Origin: Notospermus geniculatus
Taxonomy: Eukaryota; Nemertea; Pilidiophora; Heteronemertea; Lineidae
NCBI GenBank assembly: GCA_002633025.1
Contig: NMRB01001079.1
Span: forward strand, 76,947-140,946
Length of the DNA stretch: 64,000 nt
Reading direction: 5' to 3'
Shown here: one piece after another, positions 50,069 to 60,869 of the stretch
Position numbering within the stretch: position 1 is the first letter of the stretch
Layout of the letters: every line of letters begins with the position of its first letter
Notes under the pieces: model-generated
The model's database searches: none
What the model was told of the DNA's origin: nothing
The model's input: the letters and a program-made list of their open reading frames with translations, nothing else
Program-made: the position numbers and the translations under genes

Positions 50069-50689
50069 TATTTTTTACAGTGTATGAAATCGATCACCAG
50101 GTTAAAATGGTGTCAGTTTCGGCTAAAAGGGATAAATTTGCCGTTCATATCATAGACAGGAGTAGAGAGATACATAAATTGAACAGATCATAAAATTACT
50201 AAGATAATTTCTGAACTAGTTGGTATTTCTGAAAAAAAATAACACGGTTAAAATTTCTAGTTGCGAGGAATATCCGGACAAAATATCAAAGAAAAATCTT
50301 GAGTAGCAAAAAAGTGAGGTCAAATCAAAATTAGTCAGTGTTTTTTGGAACACCCTGTATATGCACCAAGTTTCAGATCAATAGCCGCAGGGGTTACGAA
50401 ACGTACTTTGCTAACGAACGACGGGCACCGCATGACGATAAAGAAAGCTAACAGGTGAGCAAAAAATGGAATGACGTGACCCACATTTGCTGTTTGCTCG
50501 CTTCGCGTTATCGCCGGCGGTTCCGGTCCTTGCGTCCAGACAGAGGCTATCGCATGATGGGTTTCTTTGACTCTTTCACGGGTACTGGGTAGAAAGTGTC
50601 ATGGTTGTATAATATTCTTTCTGGGTCTTTTCACTGTATGTTTAGCACTTGTTATCTATTTAGTCGATCTCTTTTTTGCAGGTCAGGGG

Positions 50690-51017
50690 CCTACCATCTA
50701 GCATGAGTCAGACAGATTTCTGCAGACGTCTGGGTCACCTCTCAATGGGATCGGCAAAAAGGACAACACCGTACATAGCCCCCTCCCCATACGAATTTTC
50801 TTTTATGTTTTTATAAACGAGCTGAGACTGTCATGATTTATTGTCGCTCTTCGGCGCCAACGACGTCATACGGCCGTCGTTACGTTGTAGAGACCTGTGC
50901 CTAGGCCTAGTTACAAGCGACACACACACCCGCTCTCATTTACTTCGTTTCCACCGTCAAACGCAGTCAAATTCTCAAACCGCCGACCTGCCGATCGAGC
51001 ACCAAACAAGCCGAGCC
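50690..51017 (+). promoter_or_regulatory. Ly6 gene promoter and 5' UTR region
   Basis: Upstream of the ATG lie a TGAGTCA (AP-1 type) word at 50704, TTTTTATAAACG at 50810 (TATA-like) and AACGACGTCATACG at 50867 (CRE-like). The start context is GAGCCATGC. Transcription start not determined. Confidence 0.35.
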
Positions 51018-51069
51018 ATGCAGAAGTTTATCTTTATCGCTTTTTTGGCACTCGTGGTATTCATTGGAG
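51018..51069 (+). CDS. Ly6 exon 1 (signal peptide)
   Basis: 17 codons plus one base; donor GTAAGT. Encodes the hydrophobic leader. Confidence 0.9.
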
Positions 51070-54000
51070 GTAAGTTAAACGCCATCTGTCTTCAAATCAG
51101 CCGTATATACAGGTCATATGGAATGTAATCTTCCCGATACCAGGTGTCCGCGTCTTTTGTACAGGGGACATCGTGACAGAAGTTCCTGTCTCTTAGGCCC
51201 CTATTACGCTATTCGGTATTCGGTATTCGGTATACGGAAAAAAATTGGACATGCACGAGTGGAACAGAAAGCGAATAGCGTGCCCTCAGAATAGTTTAAT
51301 CTTATGTAAACCACTCGTGGAAATACAGTAAACTCGAGTTTAAACCACCGGTTCATTATGTCCATAAGCACACCCACAATCCGAAATGGGCGTGAATAAA
51401 ACATAACAAGTATTACGCTGAATGGCTGGAATCGCCTGTCCAATCACAACCCCGTGACGGAATGAATAGCTGGTTAAGGCCTACGGTGAAACTGGCCCTA
51501 CTATGGGTGTGCTTATGGACATAATGAACCGGTGGTTTAAACTCGAGCTAACTGTAGCCTTGCTCGATTCACACTATAAGCGTGCCCTACGAAACGTGCC
51601 TAGAATACCGAATAGCGTATATAGCTCTATGTAATAGGGGCCTTCGGGCCAAAGAAATAGAAGGGGTCAGAGCCAGAACAACCAAGTGCATTTTTTAAAT
51701 TTTACAGGAGAAGCTAAAAACACTTTTTTGCACAAGGGCGTTCTGGCTCGAAAAAATTATGTTTGATCAATTTTAGCCAAATGCTAAGATTTAGGCATGT
51801 TAGCTGATTTCATAAGAACAAGAAATATTTTTGCTTGTTCAAATCACTCTTAGTAAGACCGCCCCACCCCAATGGGGCGGTCTTCCTTGTTTTCACTGAA
51901 TTTCTCTCGATCTCTCTCCACCCAATCTGTGCATTCCGCAGGATAACTGACGAAATTCAACATGTTTCGCGGCGAAACTGTCAGGAATGGTTCTTATGCG
52001 TATCACACAGAACCCTATTAATTCTTGGGGTGATTTGACCACAATAAACAGTAAAATTTTGATGAAATTTGTTGCCCTTAGTGTTCGCACAGCCGGTTCG
52101 CACGGCGCTCATCAACATAAAAATCTAATGACGAACTGCATACTGCGTCAGGTAACCGGGTAACTAAACCACTGGAGAATGGGCCACTCTCCAACGTAGA
52201 GGCCAGACAACTTCGCCGCACAAGTGCAGCAACCCACAACACGGTAAGGGAGACCGGGGCACATTGAACACACGTTCACATTGAGCCACCCTGAATAATT
52301 TTTTAACAGATGCAGGATAACTTTTCACCTTTTTACTGTAGATACCTAGGTTGCTAAGCTACCTTGCCAGAATACCACATGTAAATTCTGTGCTACCAGT
52401 TTTGATTGATCACAATTCAAATAATTGAGGCCTAAAAAGTGAGTTTATCATTTTTTTGGTATTCAGATAGCTGTTAATTATCTAGAGGAGCTGTAGGTCC
52501 AAGTGATTAATGTTTAAAAGCAACATGGAACTGTGCTCCTGTGTGGAAACTGTCAGTGATGCGGATTCATGCTTGAAGCTAGCAAGGCCAAATTTGTAAT
52601 AAAATACGTGCCGGGGCAGTTTGAGCCACCCATTCCGGGGCACATTGAACTAGGCATTATACTAGTGGTTAAATTGAAGTTGTGTTTTCATCAGTTGCCT
52701 ATGACCAAATGACTGTTTATAGGAGGAGCTGATTCCAGTTTATTCCACTGTAGTCTATGACAAGCGACTTCATTTTGATTGGAGGGTAGGAGCTTTAAAT
52801 GTTATTTTCAGTCCTCAGTTGCCATGGTTACTACCAGGTCAAAATTTGGAGCCAGTAGGCCTTGTTAAAAATCAACTTGTTCATATTTTATTGTATTTCA
52901 TTGAGTGGATCAATGTGCCCCACTGCGTGGTTCAAACTACCCCGGTAACGGGGCAGGTTGAGCCAGGAAAATTCTTTTTTTCACTTGCCCGTTTCATTGC
53001 TTTATTACAAAAGCCCAAAACATTCAATGGCAATAGTTAGCCAACAAACCAAACTGCATGATGGATGTGTTAGGATGGCTCAATCAACGCAAGCAAAACG
53101 TCCAGGGGCCAAAATTAAAAAAGTGGCTCAAGGTGCCCCGGTCTCCCCTACGACATACTTTCCTGGGCTAGTGGGATTGGCGGGAGAGTGGCGGAGGCGA
53201 GGCGTTCCGACTGGTGACTGAGACCTACGGAGCATGCGCATTGGTTGCTCATACATGTGCTACGCAAACCGGACGGTGAGTTGATTTTCCTCTGAAATCT
53301 GTGATCAAAATAAAGTTGGCCTGCATACATATTTGCTGGTATATCCTTTTACAACTTTGTTAGTATGAAATGATATAGCTACAGTGTTAACCAAGTCATG
53401 TTAATTCGTATAGGCCTAAATATTCAGCGTGATTTGTGGCACTGATGGGCCGGCCGTCGGCTGACTCGACTGGCCAGCTCACGTCACGACGGCGGCCTGT
53501 CTGTCATGTCTGTCATCATCAGTGCAATGCAGTGTGCATGCTGTGTGCATTGAGGCCTGCCATTATTGGAATCAACTGTCGTGTTTGTAGGCCGATGCCT
53601 CGCCTTTCGGTAGGGCAGGCGTCGGTCACGGTAGGCCTAGCCTCAGTGAAGCTAAGGCCTCCCTATGCTTATTAGTAATATTAGGCCTCCCTATCATTTG
53701 ACTTGCCTAGGCTAGGGCCAGGGCCTCCCTTTAGCTAGGCCTAGCTTAGGCCCTAGGCTAGGCCTAGGCCTAGGCTATAGTGGGCTATAGGCCAAGGCTA
53801 GCACATTAGGCCTAGGCCTAAAGTGCTAGCCTGGGCATGCTGGGCCTCCCTCGGTCTAGCATGTCTAGGCTACGCCTACGCTACGGTAGGCCTAAAGATG
53901 GCAGCACTGTGTAGTCAGTTCGTACAATGTCCATCAATCAAATGCCTGGCCTGACACTAGTGTAACAGAACGGGCGCGGCGCCCGTTCTAAAACGCAGGA

Positions 54001-57000
54001 TTGATCTCGGCGCCCGCTCTAAAAATCTGCTGCCTGGTCAAAATTATTCACTTTAAATAATTGGGAAATCGCATTTCACGCCTTCTTGATTTCGAATTTT
54101 TCTGGGCAAGGCCCCCAGTTCAGTGGCTTCCGATATCAGTAAGCCTCTGTGTGACGTCACCAGCGCCCGGTCTGTTTCAAACCCTGTGGAGAAGTTCTCA
54201 GAACCCTGTAGGACCTACTATCACTGCCTTGTATACAGTAGGCCTATGCTGTGTGCCGAAAGGGTTAATTGTTGGTGTCTTTCTTTTTCAGTAAGTGTCA
54301 AGCATCTGCTGCTAATATTTAAAGACTCGCTAGGCCTAGATTATTTAAAGGGTAAGTTGACACATGTAATCTGTGCAGTTCTTTTATCATCTGTACTCTT
54401 TGTGTACATGATGTACCTGCAGTGCACTATACTGCTATGCTATCAACGCATCACTGTGCTCTTTTTCTGGTGTCAAAGCAAGTCATGTGGGAATTACTCA
54501 TACCTATTCCCTCGCACTCAATACCACATTCCTTCTCTCTTTACAGGATGAAAGTAACCAGTTTTCAAAAACGAACGGAATGTGCCAAAAGATCCATCTT
54601 GCTATTACATGTACTAAGTGCCATTGGACTTGATACTGTCCCGGGATGCTGTCAAAAAGTAATTTGCCAAAGAGGCAAGACACGAGAGACTGTCATAATT
54701 ATACCATAATCACAACTTCCTGCAGGGTGATTTCTGTAATATTTCAAGTCTCAGGACACAATGAAAGGGGCCAATGACAATGTATGTGATTTACAGTATC
54801 AGCACATATCACATGTAGCTCCACCATCCTTGATGCTCGACAATGAAAACATCATCTTCAAACATTGTTCGCAAAGTAAACCTTCTTCAACTGCACCAGC
54901 TATTGCATTGTACATGTACTTGCAGTCAACATCAGTCGTGATGGATACAGGAGTAGCAGGAGTTATGCCACAACATGTACTAGTGTGTTCGAATATGACC
55001 TATATTTGTTGTACAGTTTGATTATGAACAAAATAAAACATTCTGGCTTTCAATTAAATGTGCATCCTTACTGAGCTATTCTAATGTTACAAATCCATGA
55101 CACCTTGATCCTCTCNCTTAAAAGGGCTATATTTTGATAATCGTTTGAGCTATTGTATTGAACCTTTGTATGTATTTACCTCTAGGTTGTAGTGACTTCC
55201 TGACGAAGGATTGGTGAAATCTAATTCTTGACTTTGGCGCCAGGAGGCAAAAACCAAACTCGCAAAATCTGCTATGTACTCTTTGGTCACAGATATTGTC
55301 AAAGATGGCTTGTATGGGATTCTGATATGGCTTATGCTTTCCACCACTGTGCTAAAAAAGCCAAGCGGGCACAGTGCCTTTGGCACTATTTTTATTAATA
55401 TATCAGTTCCAAGATAGCCGAAGTGGCACATACATGTAGGTTGTTCTGGCTCTGACCCCTACGCGCGTAACTTCGTCAAATGTATGCTTGAAGTGTGAGC
55501 AATTTAATGAAGTTACACACGTCTAAAGCGGCCCATCCATGTGCAATATTATTACACAATATGAGGATCAAATTGGGCAATATTATTGTCAACCTTTCTT
55601 CCACCCATCATGCCAAAATTAAAGCACATGCCCCTATTTGGGGCCCCGTATTGTATGCAATATATATTGCGAGTGGATGGGCCGATTTAGTCTTAAACAC
55701 CCTTTATGAATATTGCCCTCATTGTCCGGCCTATTGTGATAAAGGTATAAAAGAATTCAATGTCCCCCGATATGTGATGTCCCCCAACAATACATTTACG
55801 CATTAGCTGAACAAGCCCGTTGAGATTTTGATCCAGAAATGCCAAGACCCGTAACACCAGGTGTCCAGACCCCAGAGCTGTATTTTTAGCCATACCTGGC
55901 TGTTCTGTTTATTGCCCTCCCACCATCTGTTGGATGGTGATATCGGAAACAAAGTACTATAAATAGGTAATCAGCAGCGGGGGTGAACAGGTAATTGGAA
56001 AAGCCCACTAGTGTATCTGGCCCCCAAGCCCACGAGAAAAATGGCCCATAAAATCATTATTTTCTGCTCGATTTGAAAAATTCGAACACATATTTTGTCT
56101 CTCAGTCTATTTGATATACCATCAAATTTAACATCCGCTGGTAACACTCACAAACACTGCACACATCTTTGTGTTGGATTTTCTTACTTTAGTCAGAGGC
56201 ATTAATCTGCCTGGATTACGTAACTTCCTCCTTATCTGTACCCCGATAGAATGCGAAATATCGGGGTATATTAGGTCTGCTGCTCAATGGGATGTAAATG
56301 TAATGCGGATTAAGCGGCACCACTGAATTGGACTCTAGAGAGACCAAGACCCTTAATCCTGTGACAAACAATGCAGAGGGATATCAGGAGGGTGGGGCAT
56401 TAGATTCTATCACACCGGTCCTATAAATACTATCAAATTGACTAGCCTCTAGTGGCCCTATGGTCTGACAGAATGGCTGCATGGTATTCACAAAAGTCAT
56501 CAAGTGCTTTTACTTAAGATTTGCACAGCAGCGTACAATGTAAATGTACACTCTTGTAGGAAAGTAAAGGGATGCAAGTTCTCCTAAATACCGCAAAAAC
56601 CATTGGAGCTACAGCAATGGTGTTTGCACCCAATCTGTAGCAACATGTTGGGCATAGAACCATGGTGTTTTGCCAAAAATCAGTTAGAAAAATGGCATTT
56701 TTGTAAAATCACTATTTTCACAATTTTTGAAAAATCGTCCGATTTCAAATTTTCTTCCTTCATTACATTCAACTTGCCTGACTGATCAATATCTGCAACG
56801 TTTCCCTTTTAAAATCTCAAGAGAAAATGGCTGCCTCTTTTGGCATTTTTGAGCAAAATAAATCCCACTCATGCAGTCAAGCAGACAACACCTCTGGGAC
56901 AGCCCCTCTTCACCAGGGAATCTTGGCGTCAACAGACTGTGATCAACAAAACCTGTGGCCTCCCAAGATGGCCTAATTTCCTTTTACAATAAACGTCAAT

Positions 57001-60000
57001 ACATGGTATTGATGAGGTTTTGCACTGAAAAGACATGAGTTGAAGTCAGTGTCACTTCCTCATTTGGTACATAACGTGAGAACTGACTGGAACAGCCTCA
57101 TGCCTAGAATTCGGACTTTGAAATCCGTAAAGAGGGGCTGTCCCAGAGGTGTTTCTACGTGACTGTGCGAGTGGGATTTATTTTTGCTAAAACATGCCAA
57201 TAGAGGCGTTTTCTCTTGAGATTTTAAAAGGGAAAAGTTGCAGATGTTGATCAGTCAGGCAAGATGATGAATATAATCATGATAATGATGAAAGAAAATT
57301 TGAAATCGGACGATTTTTCAAAAATTGCCAAAAAAGTGATTTTACAAAATGTTATTTCTCTCTTAATAAATAAAAATTGATTTTTTTTGCAAAACACCAT
57401 GGTTCTATGCCCAACAGATTGGGTGCAAATACCATTGCTGTAGCGCCAATGTTTTTTTGAGATATTCAGGAAAACTTGCTGTCCTTTTACTTTCCTACAA
57501 GAGTGTACTACAGAATTTAAAGTGAAAGCATTTTTTTGTGGCTTTGATAAATATCAGCCAAAGTCTGATCCAAGACGGGTTTGGCAACTGCAGCCGAGAT
57601 GCTGCAAATGGCGGGGACTTTTCGGGATGTGTGCGTGGTGGCTGGGCACCCAATTTTACCGAGGCTCACCGTCATCATGGTCACACACGATCAGTGCATC
57701 TGCTTCTCCAAACAAAACCCGTCGTATTTCTAAAATTCAGTCCGTCACGTCTGTACACGTCATCTGTCGAAATGATGTCTGTTGAAGCATGAAAGTAAAT
57801 TCTTGTATTATCTTTATAATAGGGGGTTTTCGCAAAGCCCCCGAAACGCCAACACGAACGCAAAACCCGTTGTTCGATGCCACGAAGAGAGCACCGAACA
57901 AAAGGATAGACGTTCGCGTTGGCGTTTCGGGGGCTTTGCGAAAACTCTATAATACTTCCATGGTTGAAGGAAGACATGAACTCATGAGAAGATGACATGT
58001 TATTGTGTTTCTAATACATGTACTTTGTTTTTCTAGCGGTCCACTCCCTCTGCTGTTACTCCTGTACCAGCGCTACGGATTCATGTAAAGAGGCATTTGA
58101 TAAGGAAAAGAAAAAGGAGTCCGATAAGAAAGCGTGCCCGGAGAAAGACAAATTTTGCGTGGTAAGAAACCTTCCTCCGACACAATCTGTCCAACGCCGA
58201 ATTTTCCACTTGTCCATCGATGGAGAGGACACAGGTGTAAAGGCCTGAACCCACTGTCGCGTTTTTCCGCCGCGGTTTCATCAATGCCCGATAAATCCTT
58301 TGTTATTTTCTCGGTCCGCTGCCTTTTAACAAAGCATTTAGACGGGGCTATGAGGTCCAAAAATATCGAATGGTGGGTTAGAGAAAAACGAACTTCATAT
58401 TCGAAAACTTCAGAACTCTCTTCCTAGGAAAAGTATAATTTCAGCTGGTTCTGTTCCCAGGTAAGGTATCTCCTTAAATAAGCCCCTTTTTGGATCTCAT
58501 AGCCCCGTCTAATTTTCTGCCGGTGCGTTTTCCCGCTGAGAGAAAACGCGTCAGTGGGTTCGGGCCTTAACGTTTGCTAATATTCCCCATATACAGCCAG
58601 AGAGACCCCGTAACTATTCAATAAGGGAACACAGAAAAATATGTCATTATCATTTCATAGTGTTCCCCATACAACAATGTGGGGAAACACTGAGAAATGG
58701 GAACACTCTGGCCATTACACCGAACGACAAACGTGAACGCGAGTGACGTCAGTATGCAGCTAATTGACTATTCCAATCGCGTTCGAACGCCCTTTCTTGT
58801 TCGGGAATCCCTCTTCTTAAGGGTTATGTAAAGTTACTCGAAATCTGGAATTTTTTACGCAAAAAATCTGACTAACTGCACAAAAAATTGGGAAAATAAG
58901 GCTCGGGGGCCCTCGGGAACCGCCAGGAGAAGGTGCCCCGAGCCTTATTTTCTCAATTCAGTGTGCAGTTAGTCAGATTTTTTAGCTCACCGGGGTGAGC
59001 TATTACGATGGTGGTGTGTCCGTCGTCGTCTGTCGTCGTCGTTGTCCGTTAGCAGGGCACGTTTCGTAACCGCCGGAGCTATTGATCTGAATCTCGGTAC
59101 ATATATACCCCTAGGTCAGATGACCCATCACACCAAGTTTCGGTCCGATTCGACTCTTAGCTTGGCCACCAGGTGGCGGAAACCGAAAACACAAAAAGTG
59201 CAATAACTCCTGAACTAATGACTAGATCTTCTCCAAATTTTTATCATAGGTGTATCTAATAAGAATACATAACATACATAACGGGTTTTTGATTTGACCT
59301 ACTTTTCAAGGTCACAAAGGTCAAAGTTCGACAAAAGTAACGAACCTGCCACAGTTCGTCATTATTTCACCAAGCGACTTCATATCTTGCATAAACATGC
59401 ATTGGAGGGGTACCTTTAAGAATTCCAAGTTTCGGCCTGATTGGACATCCAATATGGCCGCCAGGTGGCGTAACCTGAAAATCAAGTAAGTGCTATTACT
59501 CAGGAATGAATTGACATAGAGTGCTCAAATTTGATATTTACCTCCCTCTAGATCCCTTTACGTGCATGTCGAATTTCGGCGTGATTTGACTTCCAACATG
59601 GCCACCAGGTGGCGTAACCCGAAAATCGTCAAAGTGCTGTAACTCAGGAACGACTTGACCCAAAGCGCTCCAATGGGCTATGTGGCCCCCTGCAGATGAC
59701 CTTTATGTGCATGTGAAGTTCCGGCCCGATCGGACATCCAATATGGCCGCCAGGTGGCTCCCAAATCATCAAAGTCCTACTCGGGAATGACTTGACCCAG
59801 ATTGCTCATCCCTCTGTCATTAGACTATTATGTCCAACCCGGTGAGCACATGGTCCATGGACCATTTCATTGCGTCAAAAATTCGAGATTTCGAGTCACT
59901 TTTCATAACCCTTAAATCTTTTGTCCTAAACGAAGTCCCGGGCTTGGGTAACCCGAATGAATAGCCTAGACAGACGTGACAGATCTTCTAAGGGTGGTCT

Positions 60001-60869
60001 TGGCTGTAATCTCCATATTCAAGGAATCAATCCAATAGGCATGATGTAGTGTTTGTAGATGGGGCAGTTTGGCCACACTCAATTATGCCGGTGTAAAGTT
60101 TAAAAATTTTCAGTGTTTCCGTGTGTCAGTGTTCCCCCTATTGTTCTGGAAACACTGGCAGATAGATCGACACGTTTCTCTCTGTGTCCTCCATTGTCGA
60201 GTCACGGCTTATTCCGTCAGACAAAAGCAGGGGAACACTCACAGATGGGGAACACTGAAAAACGTTACAGTAAAATTACTACAAAATTACTATTGTAGGC
60301 TACCGTTTATTTCGGAATGCAGGCAATGCATCACTCCATTCCGAAATAAAAGTTTCATTGATAATTCTTTTAGCTGGCACTCTTCTTTCCTGCATTCCGA
60401 ACCTCCCCAAAACAGTCCAATAGTGGATCAACATTTCAGCTGGAGAAGGGGAGGGTGTCATGTTAACCTGATCTGCACTCCGAAATTCTCAACTCCTACA
60501 AAAGGATAGTGTTTCCCCCTTGCCATGCTTGCATCTCTCGCCAATAAACCTCTGGTTCCACTTCGCCACACTTACGGTCAGAAGATAAAAAGCAATCAAC
60601 TTGCTTATGCGAGTTCAACGGAAGCTTTCATGAGACCTGTGTCTCATTTTTTGTTTAACATCTGTTTTCAGAAAATTGTTGGAAATGGCAAAACAATTCG
60701 ATCCTGCGCCCCAACGTGCACAGAAACGCCTAACTCAAAACTTGGCGATAAATCTTACACCAAATGCTGCAGCGGCGAGAATTACTGTAACTCGTCGAGT
60801 ACTGCTAGAGTTGACATCTTCATGTTGGTGATCACTGCATTGGCTGCTGCTATTTGGAAAAGGTTCTAA
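51018..60869 (+). CDS. Ly6/uPAR (CD59-like) GPI-anchored protein, 3 exons
   Basis: Exons 51018-51069, 58037-58161 and 60672-60869 join in phase into a complete 124-residue protein. Residues 1-21 are a signal peptide (MQKFIFIAFLALVVFIGGAV). The mature part has the ten-cysteine three-finger pattern: CYSC, SATDSC, KAC, KFC, SCAPTC, CC and the closing CCSGENYCN, plus one extra Cys just before CYSC. The C-terminus (about 105-124: IFMLVITALAAAIW) after NSSSTARVD is a GPI-attachment signal, so the product should be outside the cell on the plasma membrane. Intron positions (after signal peptide and in mid-domain) are the usual ones for Ly6 genes. Ligand unknown; family members regulate complement, receptors or channels. 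Introns of 7.0 and 2.5 kb hold only repeats. Confidence 0.92.
51195..51643. mobile_element. MITE, ends AGGCCCCTATTAC
   Basis: AGGCCCCTATTACGCTATTC and GTAATAGGGGCCT are inverted; an inner pair (CCACCGGTTCATTATGTCCA / TGGACATAATGAACCGGTGG) also folds back. In Ly6 intron 1. Confidence 0.82.
51857..51884. repeat. Short hairpin AGACCGCCCCA
   Basis: AGACCGCCCCA pairs with TGGGGCGGTCT around 6 bases; terminator-like shape without a known role here. Confidence 0.5.
52248..53147. mobile_element. Non-autonomous element, ends GGGAGACCGGGGCAC
   Basis: 900 bp with inverted ends GGGAGACCGGGGCAC and GTGCCCCGGTCTCCC. Sub-terminal CCGGGGCA and TTGAGCCACC words recur inside (52248, 52614, 52636, 52950). No transposase. 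TA lies near both ends. Confidence 0.82.
53620..53900. repeat. AGGCCTA palindrome cluster
   Basis: Dense run of TAGGCCTA, CCTAGGC and GCTAGGC words (for example AGGCTAGGCCTAGGCCTAGG). The word is scattered through the whole window and here forms a local simple repeat. Confidence 0.8.
53901..55050 (+). other. Open frames of unknown status in Ly6 intron 1
   Basis: A 142-codon frame (54123-54551) includes EPCRTYYHCLVYSRPMLC, faintly like a chitin-binding type-2 pattern, and a hydrophobic stretch. A second frame (54761-55018) ends near AATAAA (55032). An acceptor-like TTCTCTCTTTACAG lies at 54533-54546. No family is recognised; a small nested gene or chance. Confidence 0.2.
55445..55718. mobile_element. 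MITE of the GGGCCGTATTCA family, interrupted
   Basis: Has the inner hairpin CGCGTAACTTCGTCAAATG and the right end GTCTTAAACACCCTTTATGA followed by ATATTGCCC, like 17344-17481. The left end is lost. Confidence 0.65.
55531..55684. mobile_element. MITE CGGCCCATCCATGTGCAATA inside another MITE
   Basis: Inverted ends CGGCCCATCC and GGATGGGCCG bound 154 bp; related to 27398-27530 in the 26-kb element. Confidence 0.75.
55719..56546. other. Ly6 intron 1 sequence, nothing recognised
   Basis: No ORF, RNA gene or clear repeat was identified in this part. Confidence 0.5.
56547..57507. mobile_element. Large foldback, ~370-bp arms
   Basis: Starts TACACTCTTGTAGGAAAGTA and ends with its complement. Arms 56547-56918 and 57132-57507 are inverted (CACCAATCTG-, AAAATCGTCCGATTTC- and AGGGGCTGTCCCAGAGGTGT-type words match). 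No transposase. Confidence 0.9.
57832..57947. mobile_element. Hairpin MITE, TATAATA duplication
   Basis: GTTTTCGCAAAGCCCCCGAA then ACGCCAACACGAACG is inverted at the right end with one mismatch in 35. TATAATA flanks both sides (57825-57831, 57948-57954). It ends 89 bp before Ly6 exon 2. Confidence 0.9.
58037..58161 (+). CDS. Ly6 exon 2
   Basis: Acceptor GTTTTTCTAG; AVHSLCCYSCTSATDSC, a Lys/Glu-rich finger, then CPEKDKFCV; donor GTAAGA. Confidence 0.93.
58238..58570. mobile_element. MITE TAAAGGCCTGAACCCACTG
   Basis: Ends TAAAGGCCTGAACCCACTG and CAGTGGGTTCGGGCCTTAA are inverted, with a GCGTTTTTC/GAAAACGC continuation. It begins 77 bp after the Ly6 exon 2 donor. Confidence 0.82.
58821..59911. 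mobile_element. 1.1-kb element with TTAA duplication
   Basis: GGGTTATGTAAAGTTACTCG and its complement at 59880-59911 are inverted, flanked by TTAA on both sides. It contains a hairpin (58859-58983, stem AAAATCTGACTAACTGCAC) and a GGTGAGC-family repeat. Confidence 0.72.
58985..59860 (+). repeat. GGTGAGC-family repeat, uninterrupted reference copy
   Basis: TTTAGCTCACCGGGGTGAGC start, TCCGTCGTCGTC, AGCAGGGCACGTTTCGTAAC, CCACCAGGTGG, CAATAACTCCTGAACTAATG, then repeated AATATGGCCGCCAGGTGG units, and CCCGGTGAGCACATGG at the end. Used here to show where the other copies are interrupted. Confidence 0.8.
59916..60671. other. Rest of Ly6 intron 2, GTGTTCCCC-rich
   Basis: Contains scattered GTGTTCCC/GGGAACAC words also present at 58600-58740, suggesting a diverged foldback. 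The 146-codon frame at 60069-60509 has no family resemblance and lies wholly in the intron. Confidence 0.4.
60672..60869 (+). CDS. Ly6 exon 3 (end of domain and GPI signal)
   Basis: Acceptor CTGTTTTCAG; KIVGNGKTIRSCAPTC, KCCSGENYCNSSS, hydrophobic tail, TAA at 60867-60869. Confidence 0.93.
   Translation, partial: KIVGNGKTIRSCAPTCTETPNSKLGDKSYTKCCSGENYCNSSSTARVDIFMLVITALAAAIWKRF

Larger units (their letters stand above)
23905..50082 (-). mobile_element. 26.2-kb CACTA/EnSpm-like element
   Basis: Perfect 14-bp inverted ends CACTGTAAAAAATA at 23905-23918 and 50069-50082, flanked by TA. CACTG termini, subterminal arrays of TAAACAC/GTGTTTA words at both ends and a - strand gene resembling animal EnSpm-type transposases place it in the CACTA (CMC) group. 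It disrupts a mariner, whose two halves flank it directly. It also carries a CIDE-N protein gene. Much of its length is later insertions. Confidence 0.8.
23185..50357 (-). mobile_element. Mariner (CAGGGTGT ends) split by a 26-kb insertion
   Basis: CAGGGTGTCCCAAAAAACAC at 23185 and its complement at 50338-50357 are inverted, TA-flanked, and homologous for ~100 bp inward (GACCTCATTTTATTGC ..., ATTTTGTCC). Mariner sequence totals only ~1 kb: 23185-23904 plus 50083-50357. Confidence 0.85.
22880..50462 (-). repeat. GGTGAGC-family repeat split by the mariner/CACTA nest
   Basis: 22880-23182 and 50360-50462, read on the - strand and joined, are colinear with 58985-59420 (AGCTATTGATCTGAA, then TAGGTCAGATGACC, CAATAACTCCTGAACTAA, TTTTGATTTGACCTACTTTT). 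The intervening 27 kb is therefore an insertion into one repeat copy. The terminus at 50450-50462 reads AACAGGTGAGC. Confidence 0.85.

Noticed and set aside
60069-60509. 146-codon ORF in Ly6 intron 2
   Set aside because: Intronic, no recognisable motif, overlaps repeat words GTGTTCCCC.
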